A stretch of 5,239 nucleotides of DNA from Candidatus Methylomirabilota bacterium. GTDB taxonomy: Bacteria; Methylomirabilota; Methylomirabilia; Methylomirabilales; Methylomirabilaceae. A program made the translations under genes and the position numbers. Positions 1 through 5,049 of this stretch are shown in pieces. Below the pieces are notes generated by a model. The model made no database searches. It was given only the letters and a program-made list of their open reading frames with translations, and was not told the DNA's origin. The stretch spans positions 1 through 5,239 of the forward strand of contig PQAQ01000274.1 in assembly GCA_003105305.1 (NCBI GenBank), read 5' to 3'. The stretch's first letter is position 1. Every line of letters starts with the position of its first letter.

Positions 1-876
1 CCCGATCTCGTCCATGGATTCCACATCAGTGCGTCGGGGCGGATCGTGACGGATGTCGCATCTCGATTGAGTATCCCATCGATTCTCAGCGTCACCGGCA
101 CCGATATCAACACCGACCTCTTCGATCCTTACCGGCGGATGGAGGTCATGGAGGTCCTCCGACGGGCAACACGCATCGTCGTCTTCCATGACGTTATGCG
201 AGCCAAGCTCGTCAGTCAAGCGCCGGAGGTCGCAGACCGAATCCGGGTAATCGGTCAGACGGTACGCTGTCAAGAGGCCCCATTTGATCTCCGGAGCCGC
301 CTGGGTCTGGCGTCGGATGATGTGATTTTCCTGATCCCCGCCGGTATCCGGCGCGTCAAAAATGTCACCTTCTGTCTGAAACCACTTGACGCCCTTCGAA
401 TACACTATCCTCAGATCAAGGCCGTCTTCGTGGGACCAATCATCGAGGCCGACGAAGGGGTTCGATTGCGGGAACTCCTCCGAGACTACCCTTGGGCGTT
501 CTACCTGGGTCCGATTCCTCATGAGCAGATGTTCGCCGCACTCAACTGCGCGGATGTTGTGGTCAACTCGTCGCTCTCAGAGGGCGGTATGGCCAACAGT
601 ATCCTCGAGGCGATGAGTCGCGGGCGGGCGGTCCTGGCCTCCGATATCGAGGGTAACCGATCGGTGGTGCGTGACGGGATCGAGGGGCTGCTCTTCGCGT
701 CGGAGTCGGAGTTTGCCGATAAGGCGGAACGGCTGATCAGAGACCCCGGTCTCCGCCGCCGGTTAGGCAAGAACGGACAAGAAAAGATCGGGCGGGAGTT
801 TTCCCCGAAGCGGGAAATAGTCGACTATCTCCAGCTCTATCGAGAGGCGATCCGGATCGGATTACGCGGAGCATAG
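1..876 (+). CDS. GT4-family glycosyltransferase, GLT1D1/SenB-like (5' partial)
   Basis: The reading frame is open from the first base, so the gene begins upstream; the GTG at 46 is internal, because the preceding residues (PDLVHGFHISASGR) already read as a GT4 N-terminal domain. About 291 residues are present. Seen: TGTD at the end of the N-terminal Rossmann domain, a G-IRRVKN segment where GT4 enzymes bind the nucleotide-sugar phosphates, YLGPIPHEQM, and the donor-site motif NSSLSEGGMANSILEAM (about residues 189-205, with E194 and E203 as the acidic pair), followed by SDIEGNRSVV and GLLF. The family transfers a sugar from an activated nucleotide donor with retention of configuration, in the cytoplasm. 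The TGTD, RRVK and NSS-SEG pattern is closest, from memory, to GLT1D1-like proteins and broadly like the selenosugar synthase SenB. Acceptor and donor cannot be read. It is followed after 10 bases by a LysR gene, suggesting one operon. Confidence 0.88.
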   Translation, partial: PDLVHGFHISASGRIVTDVASRLSIPSILSVTGTDINTDLFDPYRRMEVMEVLRRATRIVVFHDVMRAKLVSQAPEVADRIRVIGQTVRCQEAPFDLRSRLGLASDDVIFLIPAGIRRVKNVTFCLKPLDALRIHYPQIKAVFVGPIIEADEGVRLRELLRDYPWAFYLGPIPHEQMFAALNCADVVVNSSLSEGGMANSILEAMSRGRAVLASDIEGNRSVVRDGIEGLLFASESEFADKAERLIRDPGLRRRLGKNGQEKIGREFSPKREIVDYLQLYREAIRIGLRGA

Positions 877-886
877 AAGGCTCATG

Positions 887-1801
887 ATGGATCTTCACGT
901 CCTCGAACTATTCTGCAGAATCGTCGAATCGGGAAGCTTCTCGAAGGCGGCAAACGCGATGTATCTGACCCAGCCCACGGTCAGCGGCCACATCAAAAAG
1001 CTCGAGAAGGAAATCGGAGTCCGGTTGCTCGATCGGCTCGGACACCGCGCTATTCCGACTAAGGCCGGCGACCTGCTGTACTCCTATGCGAAGCGGATGC
1101 TGGCACTCCGGCAGGAGACCCAACAGGCCATCGACGAGTTCAAGGGAGGACTGAAGGGAACCCTGATATTCGGCGCCAGCACTATCCCCGGCGGCTACCT
1201 GTTGCCGCCGCTGATCGGACCGTTCAGGGCCTGCTATCCTGATATCACGATTGTCCTGAAGGTCTCGGACTCAAAACAGATCATTGACGCGGTGATTGAG
1301 GGCGTCTACGAGGTCGGTGCTGTCGGCGCGCAATTCGAGGACAGCCGACTCGAATATAGGGTCTTCGCCGAAGACGAGATGATCCTGATCGTGCCGCCTG
1401 CGCATCCCTGGGCATCCCGAAGGAGCGTAAAGGCCAAGGAGCTGCTGGGGCAGCCATTTTTCCTTCGGGAGCGTGGCTCGGGAACGCGTAAGATTCTGGA
1501 ACAGGCCCTGGAGCGGCGCCATTTGTCGATCGGCGCCTTCACGGTCATCGGGGAGATGGGCAGCAACGAGGCGATTCGGCAAGCGGCCAAGGCGGGAGGA
1601 GGGATCGCCATCATCTCAAAGCTCGCTGTTGCGAGCGATATCAACTGCGGTGAACTCCACGGGATTCCCATCGCAGACCTGAAGCTGACCAGACCGTTCT
1701 ACCTCATCACCCACCGCCACCGCTCTCGCTCCCCCATCTGCAACGCCTTTCTCACGTTCATTGGGACTACCTCCCGACCCCACGATTCTCATCGAACGTG
1801 A
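887..1801 (+). CDS. LysR-type transcriptional regulator, resembling the selenium-metabolism-associated LysR family
   Basis: A complete 304-residue LysR regulator. Residues 1-60 form the winged HTH (SGSFSKAANAMYLTQPTVSGHIKKLE), followed by a linker helix (about 62-88) and a periplasmic-binding-protein-like effector domain (about 90-293) with GASTIPGGYLLP, the VVG-type EVGAVGAQF turn, and RERGSGTR. That combination (YLTQPTVSGHIK, DEFKG, GASTIPG, GSGTR) matches what I remember of the selenium-metabolism-associated LysR family and its CysL-like relatives, which control genes around selenium or sulfur use; the effector is not known from sequence. Two ATGs are adjacent (884 and 887). I chose 887 because the AGAAGG site at 875-880 is then 6 bases away instead of 3. 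The gene follows the glycosyltransferase by 10 bases, with its ribosome binding site overlapping the upstream stop codon, so the two are probably cotranscribed. The C-terminal tail (TTSRPHDSHRT) is unremarkable. Confidence 0.9.
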   Translation: MDLHVLELFCRIVESGSFSKAANAMYLTQPTVSGHIKKLEKEIGVRLLDRLGHRAIPTKAGDLLYSYAKRMLALRQETQQAIDEFKGGLKGTLIFGASTIPGGYLLPPLIGPFRACYPDITIVLKVSDSKQIIDAVIEGVYEVGAVGAQFEDSRLEYRVFAEDEMILIVPPAHPWASRRSVKAKELLGQPFFLRERGSGTRKILEQALERRHLSIGAFTVIGEMGSNEAIRQAAKAGGGIAIISKLAVASDINCGELHGIPIADLKLTRPFYLITHRHRSRSPICNAFLTFIGTTSRPHDSHRT

Positions 1802-1858
1802 TTCCGATTCCGCCAACCTCGCCGCCTAGATCCTGCTTGAGGACCATGTAGCCTCTTC

Positions 1859-2572
1859 TCAGCGTGCCCCGTGTTTCTCCAGTAATTCGGTAACGCGAGA
1901 CTGCCTGTTCCAGGATGCTCGCATCAGGGCCGTTGCGCCATCTGTGGTGGTCGCATTGATGTCAGCGCCTTTATTGAGAAGCATCTTTGTCACCCGGGCA
2001 CGCCCCCTCTCGGATGCCCGCATGAGGGCCGTCACACCATCTGTGGTGGTCGCATTGATCTCGGCCCCGCCGTTGAGAAGCCGTCTCACAACCTCGACAT
2101 GCCCCCTCCAAGACGCCCGCATCAGGGCGGTCCAGCCGTCTTTATCCCTCGCGTTGACATCAGCGCCTTTGTTGAGCAGAATCTCGACGACACTCGCGCG
2201 TCCGTTCCACGATGCGTACACCAAAGCTGTCCCGCCGTCCGTACTCTTCGCGTTCACATCAGCTTCGTTATTGAGTAGTAGCTGCACAACCTCAGCATGG
2301 CCTCGCCAGGCCGCACGCATCAGGACCATAAATCCGTTATTATCCCGTATATTCACATCCGCGCCACTATTAAGAAGCCGCTCCACAGTCCCTACATGCC
2401 CCCTCCAAGACGCATGCATCAGCGCCGTCCAACCGTCTTTATCCCTTGCATTCACATTGGCGCCCTCAGCTAACAGGCGTGTGACCGCTTCGATATCTCC
2501 GGATTGACACGCCTCGATAAGCCTCTCAGTCAACTTCCCGTTACCTCGAAACAACAACGTAAAGAAACCCAT
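1859..2572 (-). CDS. Ankyrin-repeat protein ANK1
   Basis: A 237-residue protein made almost entirely of ankyrin repeats, a helix-turn-helix scaffold for protein-protein contacts. Residues 1-43 are an N-terminal segment starting MGFFTLLFRG and containing a degenerate first repeat. Five exact 33-residue repeats follow at 44-76, 77-109, 110-142, 143-175 and 176-208, then a 29-residue cap ending ELLEKHGAR. The usual TPLH tetrapeptide is mostly TALM, and repeats carry ASWRGH and GADVNA. There is no clear signal peptide or enzymatic domain, so a cytoplasmic adaptor or inhibitor role is the family expectation; the partner is unknown. I chose ATG 2572 over an in-frame TTG at 2587 because the longer frame would translate the ribosome binding site itself (AAGGAGG, 2577-2583), and because the MGFF start matches ANK2. 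It lies 139 bases downstream of the lipoprotein gene on the same strand and could be cotranscribed with it. Confidence 0.92.
   Translation of the reverse strand: MGFFTLLFRGNGKLTERLIEACQSGDIEAVTRLLAEGANVNARDKDGWTALMHASWRGHVGTVERLLNSGADVNIRDNNGFMVLMRAAWRGHAEVVQLLLNNEADVNAKSTDGGTALVYASWNGRASVVEILLNKGADVNARDKDGWTALMRASWRGHVEVVRRLLNGGAEINATTTDGVTALMRASERGRARVTKMLLNKGADINATTTDGATALMRASWNRQSRVTELLEKHGAR
1949..2443 (-). repeat. Tandem 99-bp ankyrin-coding repeats in ANK1
   Basis: Five 99-bp units encode the five exact 33-residue ankyrin repeats. Some are nearly identical in DNA as well as protein: a 23-base block at 1938-1960 recurs at 2037-2059 (99 bases apart), and an 18-base block at 2099-2116 recurs at 2396-2413 (297 bases, three units apart). 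Conserved synonymous positions suggest repeat duplication or recombination within the gene in the fairly recent past. Confidence 0.85.
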
Positions 2573-2711
2573 ATGGCCTCCTTCCAACTCTCATGCCCCG
2601 TTGGCGGTTACTTACGAGATATCTATCCCTTTATCCAACACAGCCTTGAAAGTCGCGCCTCCCCCAGATTATGAGTTGCCATATCTGTCGCTCTCAGCGG
2701 CCAAAAACGGT
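2573..2711. other. Intergenic stretch between lipoprotein gene and ANK1
   Basis: This 139-base gap contains the ANK1 ribosome binding site (AAGGAGG on the - strand at 2577-2583, 4 bases before the ATG). I found no convincing -35/-10 pair and no intrinsic terminator. A weak 4-bp hairpin (CGCT-CTC-AGCG, near 2689-2699) has no U-tract. Readthrough from the lipoprotein gene is therefore possible but not shown. Confidence 0.4.
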
Positions 2712-3125
2712 TCATTGCAAATCACTCTCCTTAAACTCGGCAATCTTCCAGGCACCGTCAACCAGATCTACGGAGAGATGGACTCGTTTCCGAACGGAAC
2801 CGGCCTCCTTCGACGTGATGGTTGCCTCATAGATCGCGAAGGAATGCGTCCCATTTTGTTGTTTCTCTTTCAGGGTATACGCCACCTTCCGAGTCCCGAC
2901 GCGGTCTCCCGGGGTCACCCCGGCAGACGATTGCAACGTCATCTTAATCTTCTCAGCCACCGCGGGAACGGCCAACGCCTTTACCTCCTCCACATTCGCG
3001 CCGTGATAGTACTGATTCATGAACTGCTCTGCGACGTCCGTGGGCTCTCCGCTTCCGGCCTGACAGCCAGTTAGCCACAGAATGGCGACGACGATTATTT
3101 CAGCAACTACCCTGTTCAGCTTCAC
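2712..3125 (-). CDS. Small lipoprotein, NTF2-like/DUF4878-type
   Basis: A 137-residue predicted lipoprotein. Residues 1-20 are a signal peptide: a short basic start (MKLNR), a hydrophobic core (VVAEIIVVAILWL) and the lipobox LTGC with the acylated cysteine at 21. The +2 residue is Gln, not Asp, so outer-membrane sorting is expected in a Gram-negative cell. The mature part begins with a helix (PTDVAEQFMNQYYHGANVEEVKAL) and ends in alternating strands (RVHLSVDLVDGAWKIAEF). This is the pattern of small NTF2-like/DUF4878 lipoproteins, whose function is generally unknown. Assignment to that family is by pattern only. The start is a GTG at 3125 with a weak GGGG site 5 bases upstream. The gene diverges from the XRE-cupin gene and has a long leader with its own promoter, palindrome and leader ORF, so control by that regulator is likely. 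Confidence 0.8.
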   Translation of the reverse strand: MKLNRVVAEIIVVAILWLTGCQAGSGEPTDVAEQFMNQYYHGANVEEVKALAVPAVAEKIKMTLQSSAGVTPGDRVGTRKVAYTLKEKQQNGTHSFAIYEATITSKEAGSVRKRVHLSVDLVDGAWKIAEFKESDLQ

Positions 3126-3192
3126 GGTATCCCCGCTTTCGATGAAAGGTTGAACACGGCAACGGTTCCAAGCGACAGCTTACGTTCCTATT

Positions 3193-3239
3193 GAAGCCCA
3201 TTCTTCAGTGAAGCGGACCAATCATGTAACCTGGGCTTA
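3193..3239 (-). repeat. Inverted repeat in lipoprotein leader
   Basis: The 7-base arms AAGCCCA (3194-3200) and TGGGCTT (3232-3238) are perfectly complementary across a 31-base loop, which holds a smaller CTTC-AGT-GAAG hairpin. The distal arm overlaps the stop codon of the 13-codon leader ORF. No U-run follows on either strand, so it is not an intrinsic terminator. It could be a leader RNA fold, or chance. Confidence 0.35.
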
Positions 3240-3278
3240 CACTCGTTTCTTTCGATTGTCATTTTTGTAATCGCTCAC
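3237..3278 (-). CDS. Possible 13-residue leader peptide upstream of the lipoprotein gene
   Basis: A GTG-initiated 13-codon ORF reads MSDYKNDNRKKRV and ends with TAA. It has a good ribosome binding site, GGAGG at 3286-3290, 7 bases before the GTG, which is better than the one in front of the lipoprotein gene itself. It lies about 29 bases downstream of the predicted start of leftward transcription. The peptide is strikingly charged, with NRKKR at its end. Its stop codon falls inside one arm of an inverted repeat. It could be a regulatory leader peptide, a remnant of a lost gene start, or chance. No homologue is recognised, so the function is unknown. Confidence 0.35.
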   Translation of the reverse strand: MSDYKNDNRKKRV

Positions 3279-3313
3279 TCTAGCACCTCCGGACGATGTC
3301 TCCTATACGATAC

Positions 3314-3341
3314 ACTATCTCTTATGAGATACATCTGTCAA
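3314..3341 (-). promoter_or_regulatory. Leftward sigma70-like promoter of the lipoprotein gene
   Basis: On the - strand a perfect TTGACA -35 (3336-3341) is followed after 16 bases by GATAGT (3314-3319; four matches to TATAAT). Transcription would start near 3307, giving a leader of about 180 bases. The spacer and part of the -10 are occupied by a palindrome, as expected for a repressible promoter. Confidence 0.6.
3316..3331. promoter_or_regulatory. Palindromic operator candidate for the XRE-cupin regulator
   Basis: TATCTC-TTAT-GAGATA is a perfect inverted repeat with 6-base arms and a 4-base centre, a size suitable for a dimeric HTH_3 protein. It sits between the -35 and -10 of the leftward promoter and touches that -10. 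It is centred roughly 28 bases upstream of the rightward -35. A protein bound here would block leftward transcription and might also affect the rightward promoter. The XRE-cupin gene next door is the natural candidate, but the pairing is inferred. Confidence 0.5.
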
Positions 3342-3350
3342 GTAAAAAGC

Positions 3351-3379
3351 TTGACGTACGGTTCGCATGTTCCTATAGT
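3351..3379 (+). promoter_or_regulatory. Rightward sigma70-like promoter of the XRE-cupin gene
   Basis: TTGACG (3351-3356) and TATAGT (3374-3379) are separated by the optimal 17 bases, each one mismatch from consensus. Transcription would start near 3386, leaving a leader of only about 14 bases that holds the GGAGG ribosome binding site (3389-3393, 6 bases before the ATG). Its -35 lies 9 bases from the opposing leftward -35. Confidence 0.75.
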
Positions 3380-3399
3380 GTTTCTCGTGGAGGACCGCC

Positions 3400-3990
3400 A
3401 TGGTTGAACAGCTCGTTATCAACGTAGGAAAGAAAATAAGAGAGCTTCGACGACAGCAAGGCTTGTCCCTGCGTCAGCTCAGCGAGCAGATCGAGGTCTC
3501 GTCCAGCGCGATCCACAAGATCGAGCAGAATCTTATCTCCCCAACGCTCGGAACTGTGCTCAAGATCGTAAAGGGGCTGGGGACAACTCTCCAATCGCTC
3601 TTGGACGAGCAAAGCGAGCCAAAAGAGGTCGCCTATTTCGCAGAGGCGAAGCGGCGGAGCACCATTGTTCCTGACCTCAAAATCGGCATCCAGCTGCTGA
3701 CTGGTGGGCTGCCAGAGGAAACGTTCAGCGCAGCATTACTGAGCATCCCCAGGGGTGCGAAGATAAAGGAACGGGAGTTCCACCATCATGGGGAGGAGCT
3801 TCAACTGTGCATCAAAGGGAAGGTAAAATTCACGATCAAAGGCGAGACGTACCTTTTGAAGCGCGGGGACAGTCTTCATTTCAAGAGCTACCTTCGACAC
3901 TTTTGGGAAAACGTAGGGAATGCGGAAGCCCGGCTTCTCATGATCTGCTCTCCACCAATTCACTTGGGCCGAGAGTCGAACGAAGGGTAG
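3400..3990 (+). CDS. XRE-family regulator with C-terminal cupin domain
   Basis: A complete 196-residue regulator of the HTH_3 plus cupin_2 class, cytoplasmic DNA-binding proteins that sense a small ligand or metal through the cupin barrel (PuuR and SutR are characterised relatives of this architecture). Residues about 8-68 form the HTH (GLSLRQLSEQ, SSSAIHKIEQNLISPTLGTVLKI). Residues about 110-184 form the cupin, with motif 1 at HHHGEELQ (H128-H130, E132/E133) and motif 2 at GDSLHFKSYLRHFWENVG, where H167 and N171 are kept but the usual proline before the histidine is arginine. The histidines and glutamate would allow metal binding; the ligand is unknown. Start ATG 3400 has GGAGG 6 bases upstream and a near-consensus promoter. 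The gene diverges from the lipoprotein gene and converges with ANK2. A palindrome in the shared promoter region is its likely operator. Confidence 0.92.
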   Translation: MVEQLVINVGKKIRELRRQQGLSLRQLSEQIEVSSSAIHKIEQNLISPTLGTVLKIVKGLGTTLQSLLDEQSEPKEVAYFAEAKRRSTIVPDLKIGIQLLTGGLPEETFSAALLSIPRGAKIKEREFHHHGEELQLCIKGKVKFTIKGETYLLKRGDSLHFKSYLRHFWENVGNAEARLLMICSPPIHLGRESNEG

Positions 3991-4157
3991 GCGTCAGTGA
4001 GGCCGGCGCCGACCGGTACCGTACCCCTTTGATACGTTCCCGGAAACATAGACGAGCTTCTGCGTATCGTCGTCAACCGCATGGCCGTCAATCGAGATCT
4101 ACGAGCCTGAGAGGTATCGCGCGACCCCCCCTCTATACTGTCGCTCTCCCATTGCTC
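3991..4157. other. Convergent intergenic region between XRE-cupin gene and ANK2
   Basis: This 167-base stretch separates two genes that end facing each other. It holds a 6-base inverted pair GATACG (4031-4036) and CGTATC (4063-4068) across 26 bases, and a loose AGAGG/CCTCT pair around 4111-4136 that includes a C-run. Neither has a U-tract, so no intrinsic terminator can be named for either gene. The + strand reads NIDELLRIVVNRMAVNRDLRA then a stop at 4105-4107 with no start or ribosome binding site, which could be a gene remnant or chance. Confidence 0.4.
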
Positions 4158-4973
4158 TCATTGCGCCGCGTGCTTCTCCAGCAGCAGGGCGATGTCCTCA
4201 TGGCCGTTTCCGTATGCATACCCCCTGGCGTTCTCACCTTTATTGCTATCCTTGAGATGCACATCAGCGCCGTGGCTGAGCAGCAGCTTGACAACCCCCA
4301 TCCGCCCGTACCACGCCGCGTACATCAGGGCGGTCTCGCCTTTCGTCGCCTGCGCGTTCACATCGGCACCGTGATCGAGGAGCATTGTGACCAGTCCCAA
4401 CTGCCCTTCCGCAGCGGTGCGCATCAGCGGCGTCTCGCCTTTTCGATCCCTGATGTTGACATCCGCTCCTTTATCGAGGAGCAGCGTGACGATGTCGGTA
4501 TGCCCGTTGGCGGCAGACCGCATGAGGGCCGTTCCACCATCATTCGCCTGCGCGTTCACGTCGGCGCCGTAATCGAGGAGCAGCGTGACGATGTCGGTCT
4601 CTCCGTTGGCGGCCGCGATGATCAGGGTTGTTCCGCCATTACTCGCCCTGGCATTCACATCAGCGTTCTTGCTGAGCAGCAGTCTGGCAATTTCAGTATG
4701 CCTATTTTCAGAGGCGTGCATCAGGGCGGTCCAGTCCTGTTTATCGCCCGCGTTCACATCGGCGCCGTGGCTGAGCAGCAGCTCTGCGATCGCCATATCT
4801 CCACGCCACGCCGCACGCATCAGGGCGGTCCAACCATCCAGATCCCTCGCGTTCACGTCGGCGCCTTGGGCTAACAGGCTCTTAACTTTTTCCAACTCTC
4901 CATATTTGGCCGCATCGATAAGGTTGCCGCCGGACTTCTCACTCCCGCCAAATAGTGAGCCAAAGAAACCCAT
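4158..4973 (-). CDS. Ankyrin-repeat protein ANK2
   Basis: A 271-residue ankyrin-repeat protein with the same plan as ANK1. A 43-residue N-terminal segment starts MGFFGSLFGG. Six exact 33-residue repeats follow at 44-76, 77-109, 110-142, 143-175, 176-208 and 209-241, then a 30-residue cap (GENARGYAYGNGHEDIALLLEKHAAQ). Repeats mostly show TALM for the classical TPLH, then LLLxxGADVNA. No transmembrane segment, signal peptide or catalytic domain is visible, although the MGFFGSLFGG start is hydrophobic enough to contact a membrane or a partner. Ankyrin stacks bind other proteins; the partner is unknown. The ATG at 4973 is supported by AAAGGAG (4979-4985) 5 bases upstream and by the shared MGFF start. 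ANK3 ends 76 bases upstream in the same direction, so both may belong to one transcript. Confidence 0.93.
   Translation of the reverse strand: MGFFGSLFGGSEKSGGNLIDAAKYGELEKVKSLLAQGADVNARDLDGWTALMRAAWRGDMAIAELLLSHGADVNAGDKQDWTALMHASENRHTEIARLLLSKNADVNARASNGGTTLIIAAANGETDIVTLLLDYGADVNAQANDGGTALMRSAANGHTDIVTLLLDKGADVNIRDRKGETPLMRTAAEGQLGLVTMLLDHGADVNAQATKGETALMYAAWYGRMGVVKLLLSHGADVHLKDSNKGENARGYAYGNGHEDIALLLEKHAAQ
4251..4844 (-). repeat. Tandem 99-bp ankyrin-coding repeats in ANK2
   Basis: Six 99-bp units encode six exact 33-residue repeats. A 27-base block at 4473-4499 is repeated without change at 4572-4598, exactly 99 bases apart, encoding TDIVTLLLD in two adjacent repeats with identical codons. 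This points to recent duplication or conversion between neighbouring units. Confidence 0.85.
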
Positions 4974-4994
4974 AGTATCTCCTTTCTCGGAAAA

Positions 4995-5041
4995 TGGCTA
5001 TCAGCGGTCAGCGCCAGGCTGAAGGCTAGCCGAAAGCTGAA
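4995..5041. repeat. Degenerate TCAGC/GCTGA repeats between ANK3 and ANK2
   Basis: The spacer holds two TCAGC units (5001-5005 and 5008-5012) followed by two GCTGA units on the same strand (5018-5022 and 5036-5040). Forward and inverted copies therefore face each other, with GGCTAGCC between the last two. It resembles the low-complexity GCTGA-type intergenic repeats seen in various environmental bacterial genomes. It could form a modest hairpin between the two ankyrin genes. Confidence 0.4.
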
Positions 5042-5049
5042 CGTTTCTT

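Noticed and set aside
1802..1858. A bidirectional terminator between the converging LysR and ANK1 genes
   Set aside because: No stable hairpin with a U-run could be found in these 57 bases.
1944..2507. A 187-codon + strand open frame opposite ANK1
   Set aside because: It is the antisense shadow of the ankyrin repeats; its 33-residue periodicity mirrors ANK1, and the - strand protein is a textbook ankyrin array.
2573..2587. An upstream TTG start that would extend ANK1 by five residues
   Set aside because: The extension encodes the AAGGAGG ribosome binding site itself, and the ATG at 2572 gives the MGFF start shared with ANK2.
2601..3074. A + strand open frame opposite the lipoprotein gene
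   Set aside because: The - strand product has a clear signal peptide and lipobox; the + strand product has no recognisable domain.
4030..4107. A short + strand stretch reading NIDELLRIVVNRMAVNRDLRA after the XRE-cupin gene
   Set aside because: It looks protein-like but is bounded by stops, has no ribosome binding site or start, and I recognise no family; at best a remnant.
4111..4136. AGAGG/CCTCT pairing as a terminator for ANK2 or the XRE-cupin gene
   Set aside because: The stem is five base pairs with a long loop and no U-tract follows on either strand.
4251..4844. Regular spaced repeats suggestive of a CRISPR or satellite array
   Set aside because: The 99-base period is in frame and encodes ankyrin units; there are no short identical repeats with unique spacers of CRISPR size.
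3807..4874. A 355-codon open frame on the + strand running through the ANK2 region
   Set aside because: It overlaps the XRE-cupin gene out of frame and then runs antisense to ANK2. Its periodic VHIGAV-type pattern is just the complement of the 99-bp ankyrin repeats, and it has no credible ribosome binding site.
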